NCBI GenBank assembly: GCA_963667005.1
Contig: OY762937.1
Coordinates: forward strand, 3,348,001-3,412,000
Origin: G963662605 sp963667005
GTDB taxonomy: Bacteria > Bacteroidota > Ignavibacteria > Ignavibacteriales > Ignavibacteriaceae
DNA length: 64,000 bases
Reading direction: 5' to 3'
The notes under the pieces are model-generated. The model saw only the letters and a list, made by a program, of their open reading frames with translations, was not told where the DNA came from and searched no databases. Position numbers and translations under genes: made by a program. This document shows, piece by piece, positions 9,234 to 17,050 of the stretch; position 1 is the stretch's first letter, and every line of letters starts with the position of its first letter.

Positions 9234-10316
9234 ATGCAAATAGGTCTAATCGGCTTTCAAAATTCAGGCAAAACAACCTTATTTCAGACTTTGGTGGTTA
9301 ATTCCGGTCAGGCGGAGGCCGGGGCAAAAAGCGACCAAAGCAGATCGGTCGTTAAAGTACCCGATGCAAGGCTGGATAAATTGACAGAAATGTTTAAGCC
9401 GGAAAAAGAAATCCATGCAACGCTGGAGTTCCTTGACATACCAGGACTTACCGTATCAGAGGACAACAAGGTTAAAATCACTGCTGATTTCCTTGGTAAA
9501 GTAAAGAATGCCGACGCTCTGATTCACGTTGTCCGTCAATTTGCGAATGATTCTGTTCCCCACCCTGAAGAGACAATTGACCCTATCCGCGATATTGAAT
9601 TTTTAGAAACCGAATTTCTGCTCTCTGATATGGGCTTAATCGAACGCCGCCTTGAGAAAATAGAGAAGGAAGTCCTGAAAAATAAGAACGAGCAGTTGCT
9701 GCGTGAAATACCTTTGATGAAAAAAATGCTCGCCCATACCGAAAAAGAACTGCCGCTCCGCATTTTACCGTTAGATGAAAGTGAAAAGAAGTTATTGAGT
9801 GGCTATCAATTTCTCTCAATCAAGCCTTTAATAATCGGTGTGAACTTTGATGAGAACTCAAAGGATGAATCAGTGAAATTGGTTAAGCAAATTGAAGATA
9901 AATACAAAGATCAGAAACTGGTTGTATTTCCCTTCTTTGCCCAGTTCGAGTACGATCTTTCACAGTTGGCAGAAGAAGAAGCTGAGATGTTCAAAACCGA
10001 TTTCGGCATTACCGAATCGGCTCTTGAAAGAATTTTACGCACCACCTACTCCCTGCTTGGCCTGCAATCGTTCTTGACTGTCGGTGAAGATGAATGCCGC
10101 GCATGGACTATCAAAAAAGGTATGACGGCTCAGGAAGCAGCCGGCGTTATCCATACCGATTTCTACGCTAAGTTCATCCGCGCAGAAGTTGTACATTATG
10201 ATGATTATCTTGTGCACGGTTCCATGGCAAAATGCAAAGAGGCCGGTACTTGGAGACTGGAAGGAAAAGAGTACATCGTGAAGGATGGCGATATTCTGAA
10301 CATCCGCCATAGTTGA
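9234..10316 (+). CDS. ychF: YchF-like P-loop GTPase/ATPase (Obg family, DUF933 C-terminus)
   Basis: 360 residues from the start MQIGLIGFQNSGK, chosen because it opens the G1 motif; an in-frame ATG at 9177 would add 19 atypical residues. Domains: P-loop NTPase (about 1-270) with G1 GFQNSGKTTLF, G3 DIPGL and the YchF-type G4 NFDE in place of NKxD, then a TGS/DUF933 domain (about 275-360; RAWTIKKGM, AAGVIHTDF, RLEGKEY). YchF proteins bind ATP and associate with ribosomes. The G1 motif differs from the common PNVGKST, so this is a divergent member. A hairpin terminator follows the gene. Confidence 0.9.
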   Translation: MQIGLIGFQNSGKTTLFQTLVVNSGQAEAGAKSDQSRSVVKVPDARLDKLTEMFKPEKEIHATLEFLDIPGLTVSEDNKVKITADFLGKVKNADALIHVVRQFANDSVPHPEETIDPIRDIEFLETEFLLSDMGLIERRLEKIEKEVLKNKNEQLLREIPLMKKMLAHTEKELPLRILPLDESEKKLLSGYQFLSIKPLIIGVNFDENSKDESVKLVKQIEDKYKDQKLVVFPFFAQFEYDLSQLAEEEAEMFKTDFGITESALERILRTTYSLLGLQSFLTVGEDECRAWTIKKGMTAQEAAGVIHTDFYAKFIRAEVVHYDDYLVHGSMAKCKEAGTWRLEGKEYIVKDGDILNIRHS

Positions 10317-10333
10317 TCTGTTTTTATATTGTT

Positions 10334-10370
10334 AAGCTATGGGCGGTACACTCCGGCCATAGCTTTTTTT
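10334..10370 (+). terminator. Rho-independent terminator after ychF
   Basis: Stem AAGCTATGG (10334-10342) pairs with CCATAGCTT (10357-10365), with further pairing possible inside the loop, followed by a run of seven T. It isolates the ychF-like gene from the secreted debranching-enzyme homologue. Confidence 0.85.
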
Positions 10371-10401
10371 ATAAGTAATTTCATTCGTGAGTAAAACTGT
10401 A

Positions 10402-13353
10402 ATGAAAAAGTCATTTCTCATAATCTGCATTTTCTTCACAACAACAAATCTGTTTTCGCAAAATAAGCCACTGGAGCAAGAAAATCTCGTTGATAAGCTC
10501 GGCATTCAAACTGCGACAAACAGAATTTTCACATTTACCAATAAAGCTTTTGGGCAATTTCACGGCGAGACAAACTGCTATACCAATGACGGTTGGCGCG
10601 GCTGGATACTTCGCGAACAAAAGGTGTTTACCGATTATTCGGTTGCAGTCAATGGTAAGCCGCTTGACCGTTCGAAAGCAAAACCAACTGTATTTCCATA
10701 TAAAACTGTCCGCAGCTTCTCAAACGGTGTATCCGAACAATTATTTTTTGCTGATTCTTTAGACGTTTTGGCCTTCGAGTACCGCAATATTAAACCATGT
10801 ACTTTTGCGATGAACGGATTTAATGGCAGTAGCGCTCAACAAGTATCGAATTTTCATATAAGTTATTCTTTGCAAACAGTCTTGCCGGGTTATGCGCTCT
10901 CCGTAATCAGTAACTCTGAAATTAAAAAATCCCCGACCGACTCAGCATCATTTACTGTTCCGAAACCGGCTAAACTTACGAAAATCATTCTCTTTGTTCA
11001 CAAGCAAAACGACCCGCTTATTGACATCCTTCAGAATATTGACAAGCTTGTCATTGAAAAGCGGGACAGGATTAATTCCCTCCTCACCAAAGCACTTGTT
11101 ATTACGAACGATAAGGAATTTAATAAGGCATATCTGTGGAGCGTCGCTTCATTTGATGCGCTGATTACTACTCAGGAATCCAAAGGAATATTCGCCGGAC
11201 TCCCCTGGTTCAACAATAATTGGGGACGTGATACGTTTATATCATTACCGGGATGTTTTGCTTCCGGGAACTATGAAGATGCAAGGGAAATTCTTGAAGC
11301 TTTTGCCGCGTATCAGGATACCATTCCCGATAGTAAATATTACGGACGGATACCAAACAGAGTAACATTGAAAGATATTATTTATAACACGACAGACGGA
11401 ACTCCGTGGTTTGTGATTCAGTGTGAGAATTATTTTAACAGAACCGCGGATACGGCATTTATTGTCAAGATGTATCCATTCATCAAAAGAGCTATGCAGG
11501 CAGCCCTTCAAAAACGGACTGATAAATATGGTTTATTGACACATCTTGATGCTGAGACATGGATGGATGCAGTCGGACCTGACGGTCCGTGGTCTCCGCG
11601 CGGGAACCGGGCAAACGATATTCAAGTTTTATGGTATCTGCAGCTTAAAGCAACTGCAAAGTTTGCCCATACCGTTGAAGATTTCAGAAATGAAAATTTT
11701 GCAAATGAGTTTGCGGAACTGGTAAAACAAAACATAACCAAGTTTTACATTGATGCCGTAAATTCACGTATTGCAGACAGGCTTATGCCGGATGGCGCGG
11801 CAGATTATAAAATCCGGCCGAACGCGTTTTTTGTTCTGAACCAAAGCGAGTTTTTTCCGGATACTACTACACGCATAAACATCCTCAAAAACCTCATGCA
11901 GCATATCGTAATGCCGTGTGGAGTATTGTCGCTTGATTATGAGGATGCAAACTTCCATCCTTACCACGAGTATCCCCCATGCTATCCGAAGGATGCCGCC
12001 TATCATAATGGAATTATCTGGCAGTGGAACACCGGCCCGGTTGTTGATGCTCTATGTTCATTCGGGCTGCAAGACTCCGCATGGGTGCTGACAAAAGAAT
12101 TAACACGTCAAATCCTTCATGACGGTGCAGCCGGCTCAATTGCCGAACTTATGGAGGCTATGCCAAGAAAAGGTAAAAGTGAAATTAAACTCAGCGGGGC
12201 GTTCTCGCAAGCTTGGAGTCTTGGCGAATATTTGCGGACAATACATGAGCAGTATTTCGGTATAAGAACAGACGTCAGCGCAAATACAATTCATTTGTCT
12301 CCGCGTCTGCCAAAAGCCATCAACAATGCGACATTCACGGTACGCTTCGGTAGCGAGTATATTCCGGTTACGTATAAAAAAAATAATAATGACGTATCTA
12401 TCAATATCAAACTTGCCGAATCCCTCAAGGACATTACTCTGGATATCTCAATAAATGAAAACGGAACTACGGTTCATGCCGTTAAGAACAGCGCTGGATC
12501 GAGAAGCCTAACCTTCAGTTATACCTCAGCATCCCGTAAACTCACTGCCTCGCTTGATAATCGCCAGTACGATATTCAGACTTCCATTGATGTTGTTGGA
12601 AATAGTCTCGAGTCAAAGCTTGGAACAATCAGATTTGCAAGAATTGAGGCAGATAGAACTTTTCCTGTACTGAATACTGCAGCGGCTGAACTCATTCTAC
12701 ATAGCACAGTAAAAAAACCTGCTCCGCGTAGCAACACACTTATTGTGAACCAGTCCGATCCGGCAGGCGACGAAAAATATCAATACCCGCAGCATCCTTT
12801 CTTCGTTAAAGGGATCCTGGATATCCGGAATTTCTCATTATCGGAAGATGGTGACAAGTATTATTTCCGGCTGGATTTTGGGAGACTTGTAAATCCTAAC
12901 TGGCATGCCGAGTATGGGTTTCAATTAACGTTTGCGGGTATATATTTGAATGTGGACGACGATGCAGTGTACAGTGTGCAGGCAGGCAAAAACAGCAAAT
13001 ATATGTTCCCGGCCGACAGAAAATTCAACCGTGTAATTTATGTAGGCGGTGGATTTGAAATAAGAGATGCAAACAATAAAATAATCGCAGCATATGCACC
13101 TGAAAAAGATGATGCGAGTTTGCCGTTAGGCAACAGTAAAACCGGAGAAATATCTTTCTGCATCCCCAAAAAATATATCGGGAAATTATCTAAGAGTTCT
13201 CCCGTCTCAATACTTTCAGGCGCACAGGACGATCATGGCGGTTCCGGCATAGGAGAATTCAGAGAAGTCGGAAAGACAGCTGCCGAATGGCTCGGCGGCG
13301 GCAAGAACTCTCCTGACGACGACAATGTTTATGATTTTTTGTTTATTAATTAG
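10402..13353 (+). CDS. Secreted amylo-alpha-1,6-glucosidase-like protein (glycogen debranching GDE_C / GH133 type) with glucodextranase-like C-terminus
   Basis: About 983 residues from ATG at 10402 (MKKSFLIICIFF); an in-frame GTG at 10387 is an alternative. There is a signal peptide ending near LFSQ. The middle (about 250-640) matches the debranching-enzyme catalytic (alpha/alpha)6 domain: PWFNNNWGRDTFISLPG, NTTDGTPWFV, LDAETWMDA, GNRANDIQVLWY and GSIAELMEA. The end (about 790-980; DPAGDEKYQYP, GILDIRNFSL) resembles the C-terminal binding module of glucodextranase. It probably cleaves alpha-1,6 branches in alpha-glucans in the periplasm or outside, unlike cytoplasmic glycogen debranchers. Another secreted glucan hydrolase homologue lies at 18937-21147. 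Substrate specificity is inferred. Confidence 0.88.
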   Translation: MKKSFLIICIFFTTTNLFSQNKPLEQENLVDKLGIQTATNRIFTFTNKAFGQFHGETNCYTNDGWRGWILREQKVFTDYSVAVNGKPLDRSKAKPTVFPYKTVRSFSNGVSEQLFFADSLDVLAFEYRNIKPCTFAMNGFNGSSAQQVSNFHISYSLQTVLPGYALSVISNSEIKKSPTDSASFTVPKPAKLTKIILFVHKQNDPLIDILQNIDKLVIEKRDRINSLLTKALVITNDKEFNKAYLWSVASFDALITTQESKGIFAGLPWFNNNWGRDTFISLPGCFASGNYEDAREILEAFAAYQDTIPDSKYYGRIPNRVTLKDIIYNTTDGTPWFVIQCENYFNRTADTAFIVKMYPFIKRAMQAALQKRTDKYGLLTHLDAETWMDAVGPDGPWSPRGNRANDIQVLWYLQLKATAKFAHTVEDFRNENFANEFAELVKQNITKFYIDAVNSRIADRLMPDGAADYKIRPNAFFVLNQSEFFPDTTTRINILKNLMQHIVMPCGVLSLDYEDANFHPYHEYPPCYPKDAAYHNGIIWQWNTGPVVDALCSFGLQDSAWVLTKELTRQILHDGAAGSIAELMEAMPRKGKSEIKLSGAFSQAWSLGEYLRTIHEQYFGIRTDVSANTIHLSPRLPKAINNATFTVRFGSEYIPVTYKKNNNDVSINIKLAESLKDITLDISINENGTTVHAVKNSAGSRSLTFSYTSASRKLTASLDNRQYDIQTSIDVVGNSLESKLGTIRFARIEADRTFPVLNTAAAELILHSTVKKPAPRSNTLIVNQSDPAGDEKYQYPQHPFFVKGILDIRNFSLSEDGDKYYFRLDFGRLVNPNWHAEYGFQLTFAGIYLNVDDDAVYSVQAGKNSKYMFPADRKFNRVIYVGGGFEIRDANNKIIAAYAPEKDDASLPLGNSKTGEISFCIPKKYIGKLSKSSPVSILSGAQDDHGGSGIGEFREVGKTAAEWLGGGKNSPDDDNVYDFLFIN

Positions 13354-13365
13354 TTAATTTGCCGA

Positions 13366-14520
13366 ATGAATTTACCGATATATCTTGATTATAACGCCAC
13401 AACCCCGGTTGATCCGCGAGTTTTGGATGCCATGCTTCCCTACCTCAGGGAACATTTCGGTAATGCTTCTTCAAAAAGTTATACACAAGGACTTATTGCG
13501 GCACAGGCTGTTGAGAATTCCAGAAGTCGTATAGCCGAATTCTTCAATACCAACACACAGGATGTCATTTTCACTTCATGTGCGACTGAGTCAATAAACA
13601 CGGCTATTAAGGGAACAGTTGAGGCGCTATACCCAGATAAAAACCATATCATTACCTCAACTATCGAGCATGAAGCAACGATTAACGTTCTGAAGTACCT
13701 TGAATCGAAAGGCATTAGGGTAAGCTATACTCCGGTCAATCATGAAGGATTTCTGGATTTAAACCTGCTTAAAGATTCAATTACACCGCAAACCGGATTG
13801 ATTTCCATCATCGCAGCCAATAATGAAATCGGTACCATTCAGGATATTCAAAAACTCTCGGAAATAGCACGGGAGAAACATGTTTTGCTGCATTTGGATT
13901 TTTCTCAAGCCACGGGAAGAGTACCGCTTGACCTGCAGAAAACCCCAGTTGATTTTGTATCATTTTCGGGACACAAAATCTATGCGCCAAAAGGCATCGG
14001 ATGCCTTATTATTAATACGGAAAGCCTGCCTTCAACATTTGTTCCCCTGTTGCATGGCGGAGGGCAGGAAAAAAATCTGCGAGGGGGAACTTTAAACGTG
14101 CCTTATATTGTTGCATTGGGTAAAGCGATTGAGCTTATAAACGAAGATTCTGCGGACGAAAACAAACGAATTGAACTCTTACGCGATAGATTTTTCGATG
14201 CCCTTTGCAAACATGTGACCGATGTATATATAAACGGTCCGCAGAAAAATCGTTTATCAACCAATCTTAATGTTCTTATTAGAAATGTTAATTCAGATAC
14301 TCTCATGATGAATATCCGCTCTATAGCATGTTCCAATACGTCGGCGTGTTCATCCGGGAGTCCTGAACCGAGTCATGTACTTCTGGCAATAGGAAGAACA
14401 GTTGAGGAAGCAAAATCATCTTTGCGTTTCGGAATCGGAAGGTTCACTACGGCGGATGAAATTGAGACTGCGGTTGATACGATAGCACAAGCAGTAAACA
14501 AACTACGAAAGCAATTGTAA
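13366..14520 (+). CDS. Cysteine desulfurase (NifS/IscS-like, class V aminotransferase fold)
   Basis: 384 residues. A PLP enzyme that would take sulfur from L-cysteine, leaving alanine and a protein persulfide. The N-terminus YLDYNATTPVD is typical of the IscS/NifS group; the PLP lysine lies in FSGHKIYAPKG; the catalytic Cys sits in the mobile loop SACSSGSPEPSHVL. It heads a short operon with an unknown small protein and an A-type Fe-S carrier, so it likely supplies sulfur for clusters or another thiolated product. It is distinct from the SufS gene at 30547-31779, so the cell has two desulfurases. Confidence 0.93.
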   Translation: MNLPIYLDYNATTPVDPRVLDAMLPYLREHFGNASSKSYTQGLIAAQAVENSRSRIAEFFNTNTQDVIFTSCATESINTAIKGTVEALYPDKNHIITSTIEHEATINVLKYLESKGIRVSYTPVNHEGFLDLNLLKDSITPQTGLISIIAANNEIGTIQDIQKLSEIAREKHVLLHLDFSQATGRVPLDLQKTPVDFVSFSGHKIYAPKGIGCLIINTESLPSTFVPLLHGGGQEKNLRGGTLNVPYIVALGKAIELINEDSADENKRIELLRDRFFDALCKHVTDVYINGPQKNRLSTNLNVLIRNVNSDTLMMNIRSIACSNTSACSSGSPEPSHVLLAIGRTVEEAKSSLRFGIGRFTTADEIETAVDTIAQAVNKLRKQL

Positions 14521-14549
14521 CAACCATTTTTCACTTAAACGGTATATTT

Positions 14550-14882
14550 ATGAAAATCAAAATCAATTCAGCACATACAAGTGTTTTGCTTAAAGATAAA
14601 ATTATCTTTCTTAACTTTTTGAAATCTATTATCCCCGTGTTCCATAAGTCGAACGTGTTTTTCCGGGATATTCAGTATGGTGTACAAAAATTTCTATTGC
14701 TCAAAGGTTTCAAAGTAAGCAACGAACAGGCAGAAGAACTCTCTGCTATTTTAATTAAGGAATTAGTTGACGAAAATATACTCTTCCCGCTGAACGATAT
14801 GACATGGGTTGTTAATTATCCCCCGTATACAACAGGAGCACCCCATACATATGAAGTTGCAGCACAGGAAGTTCAGCAATAA
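14550..14882 (+). CDS. Unknown 110-residue protein between desulfurase and A-type carrier genes
   Basis: I do not recognise a family. It starts MKIKINSAHTSVLL, has hydrophobic and helical stretches, no Cys and no signal peptide, and ends in a polar tail. It lies 29 bases after the desulfurase and 9 bases before the A-type carrier on the same strand, so it is almost certainly co-transcribed and translated. The position suggests a role in Fe-S or sulfur transfer, but nothing in its residues shows cluster or metal binding. Confidence 0.75.
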   Translation: MKIKINSAHTSVLLKDKIIFLNFLKSIIPVFHKSNVFFRDIQYGVQKFLLLKGFKVSNEQAEELSAILIKELVDENILFPLNDMTWVVNYPPYTTGAPHTYEVAAQEVQQ

Positions 14883-14891
14883 AGGTTAGTT

Positions 14892-15242
14892 ATGAGCACA
14901 GAATCTATTACAAAAGAAATTACGATAACGCAAAAAGCGGCAAGCCAAATTAAAAAGGTTAAGGAAGAAAATTCCATACCTGAAAATTACGGATTGCGTG
15001 TTGGCGTTAAAGGCGGCGGATGTTCCGGTTTAACATACACTCTCGGATTTGATGCAGAGCCGCGCGAAGGAGATTCGATAATTGAAGATCTCTCTGTAAA
15101 GCTTTTTGTTGATGGCAAAAGTCTCTTCTATTTAATGGGAACCGAACTTGATTTCAGTGATGGCTTGAACGGTAAAGGTTTTGTCTTTAATAATCCGAAT
15201 GCTGCAAAAACTTGCGGCTGCGGAAACTCATTTGGAGTTTAA
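14892..15242 (+). CDS. A-type iron-sulfur carrier (IscA/SufA/ErpA family)
   Basis: 116 residues, HesB-like fold, with the three conserved cysteines in GGGCSGLTY and the C-terminal KTCGCGNSF. These ligate iron or a [2Fe-2S]/[4Fe-4S] cluster for delivery to apoproteins. It is encoded downstream of an IscS-like desulfurase and directly upstream of superoxide dismutase (one base between stop and next ATG). The family member (IscA, SufA or ErpA) cannot be told from sequence alone, so no symbol is given. Confidence 0.93.
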   Translation: MSTESITKEITITQKAASQIKKVKEENSIPENYGLRVGVKGGGCSGLTYTLGFDAEPREGDSIIEDLSVKLFVDGKSLFYLMGTELDFSDGLNGKGFVFNNPNAAKTCGCGNSFGV

Positions 15243-15243
15243 C

Positions 15244-15960
15244 ATGAAGCGGCGCAAATTTTTAACTTCCGTTGCTGCTCTCACGGCCGGTGTATTTGCT
15301 GCTCCTAAGGTTTTTTCTATAACAAATAATACAATAAACAAAAGGAATATTACAATGGCTAAATTCGAATTACCCCAACTGCCGTACGCATACGATGCAC
15401 TCGAACCTTATATGGATAAGATGACGATGGAAATCCATCACTCAAAGCATCATGCTACATATACTGCAAATTTCAATAAAGTGCTTGAAGACAACAAAAT
15501 TGAAGCTGCTTCCGCTGAAGAAGTATTAAAATCAGTTTCAAAATATCCGGTCGCTGTTCGTAACAACGGCGGCGGTTATGTAAACCACAATTTCTTCTGG
15601 CTTTCGTTGTCAGGTGTAAAATCAGAACCTTCTGCGGAACTCGTTGCAGCAATCAACGCTTCTTTCGGATCGCTTGATGAATTTAAGAAACAATTTTCTA
15701 ACGCTGCTCTTACCCGCTTTGGTTCAGGTTGGGCATGGCTTGTTTTATCAAATGGTAAATTAGTCATCACCTCAACTCCGAATCAGGACAGCCCGATCAT
15801 GGATGTTGCTGATGTAAAAGGCGCTCCGTTATTGAATCTTGATGTTTGGGAACACGCTTACTATCTCAAATATCAGAATCGCCGTGCAGAATTCATTGAG
15901 AATTTCTGGCATGTAGTTAACTGGGCTGAAGTGTCAAAAAGATACGCTGCAGCTAAATAA
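15244..15960 (+). CDS. sodA: Superoxide dismutase (Mn/Fe), probable Tat-exported form with internal cytoplasmic start
   Basis: 238 residues from MKRRKFLTSVAALTAG, whose RRKFL plus hydrophobic stretch looks like a Tat signal. The mature enzyme begins at MAKFELPQLPYAYDAL (ATG 15355). Metal ligands are visible: His in MEIHHSKHH, His in YVNHNFFW, Asp and His in LDVWEHAYY. The GGG and NQDSP second-shell residues favour Mn or cambialistic use. It converts superoxide to peroxide and oxygen. An AAAGGA at 15341-15346 lies 8 bases before the second ATG, so two products from one gene are possible. It follows the A-type carrier gene by one base and ends at a strong terminator. Confidence 0.95.
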   Translation: MKRRKFLTSVAALTAGVFAAPKVFSITNNTINKRNITMAKFELPQLPYAYDALEPYMDKMTMEIHHSKHHATYTANFNKVLEDNKIEAASAEEVLKSVSKYPVAVRNNGGGYVNHNFFWLSLSGVKSEPSAELVAAINASFGSLDEFKKQFSNAALTRFGSGWAWLVLSNGKLVITSTPNQDSPIMDVADVKGAPLLNLDVWEHAYYLKYQNRRAEFIENFWHVVNWAEVSKRYAAAK

Positions 15961-15978
15961 TTTTCTCCCTTAGATGTG

Positions 15979-16017
15979 AAAGAGACTATTCGGGCAACCG
16001 GATAGTCTCTTTTTTTT
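15979..16017 (+). terminator. Rho-independent terminator after superoxide dismutase
   Basis: A long stem (AGAGACTAT at 15981-15989 with ATAGTCTCT at 16002-16010, extended by CGG/CCG) has a short GCAA-type loop and a run of T. It ends the desulfurase/A-type carrier/SOD operon. Confidence 0.9.
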
Positions 16018-16105
16018 ACACTTGAATTAATGTTGTGCGGTTTGCAATATTAGTCCCAAATGTGTATAATGAAATACGAATTTTTAACGAGCAAGTATAA
16101 GTTTT

Positions 16106-16732
16106 ATGGAACGCGTTATACCGATATTTCCTTTACCGCTGGTAATATATCCGAACTCGTATTACCCCCTGCATATATTTGAAGAACGCTATAAATCCCT
16201 TATTAACCGTTCAATTCAAAGTAATACAACTTTCGTTATTGTCCCCACAATCAATGATATCCCGGCACACATCGGGACTGAAGTTACAGTTTCCCAAATT
16301 ACCAATAAATACCCCACAGGTGAATTTGATATAGTCGTAAAAGGCGAAGAACGGGTAAAGATCATCAGCAGCTGGAAAACCTCCGCAGGTTATTCCGAAG
16401 CACTCATCGAAATTTTGCCGGATGAAGATTTCCATGAAGATTATTCGGTTGTTGAGATTCTTGAAGAAAAATTCAAGGCATTGATTAAAAAAATCGAACT
16501 TGATCTCGATGAGAATTTCTGGAAGAATCTTGAAGCAGCAAAACTGAAGTCATATAAGATTGCCGAGAAATGCGGATTGAGTCTTGAGCAGCAGGTTAAG
16601 TTATTAACAGAGCCGGATGAAGAGGAACGGTTGGGATTCCTTATCAGCCACATTATACAGCTTGAAAAAACAATAAAAGAACGCTCGGTTATGGTTAGCC
16701 TCATTATGAATGATGGCTATTTGAACAATTAG
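16106..16732 (+). CDS. LON N-terminal (substrate-binding) domain protein
   Basis: 208 residues. The N-terminal half is a PUA-like LON-N domain (VIPIFPLPLVIYPNS, YPLHIFEERYK, GEFDIVVKGEERV), and the C-terminal half is a helical bundle. There is no AAA+ or Ser-Lys protease module, so this is a stand-alone LON-N protein and not Lon itself. Such proteins are widespread and their substrate is unknown. It is a single gene flanked by a terminator upstream and a hairpin-bearing spacer downstream. Confidence 0.85.
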   Translation: MERVIPIFPLPLVIYPNSYYPLHIFEERYKSLINRSIQSNTTFVIVPTINDIPAHIGTEVTVSQITNKYPTGEFDIVVKGEERVKIISSWKTSAGYSEALIEILPDEDFHEDYSVVEILEEKFKALIKKIELDLDENFWKNLEAAKLKSYKIAEKCGLSLEQQVKLLTEPDEEERLGFLISHIIQLEKTIKERSVMVSLIMNDGYLNN

Positions 16733-17050
16733 CCCGGTAGGCATAATCTATAGTATGTTGTTTAAGGGTGATGTTTTAGTGATGTATATCGTCAATAAAA
16801 GTGAACTCACCCCCGTCCCCTCTCTTGGCAAGAGAGGGGTGAGCCGGAAAATATAAAGTTGGCTTGAAATCAGGCGGCGAGGGCGGTTGCCGAGCTCGCG
16901 AGGTATGAGTTTTATTATAATTGTTTGAATTCCAAAAATAGACGTGCTCACTTTCACCTGCTTTTAATATTAGTCCAATACGGAATATTCAGAACTTAAT
17001 TTTTCTTATTTTTGTAAGGATTATCACCATTATTAATTATACGTCAGTCT
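16733..17050. other. Intergenic spacer with a strong hairpin
   Basis: 318 bases without a gene between the LON-N protein and the subtilase. The one clear structure is a perfect 10-bp stem, CCCCTCTCTT (16817-16826) with AAGAGAGGGG (16830-16839), flanked by CTCAC and GTGAG that extend it. There is no T run, so it is more likely a dispersed repeat than a terminator. The remainder shows nothing recognisable. Confidence 0.5.
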
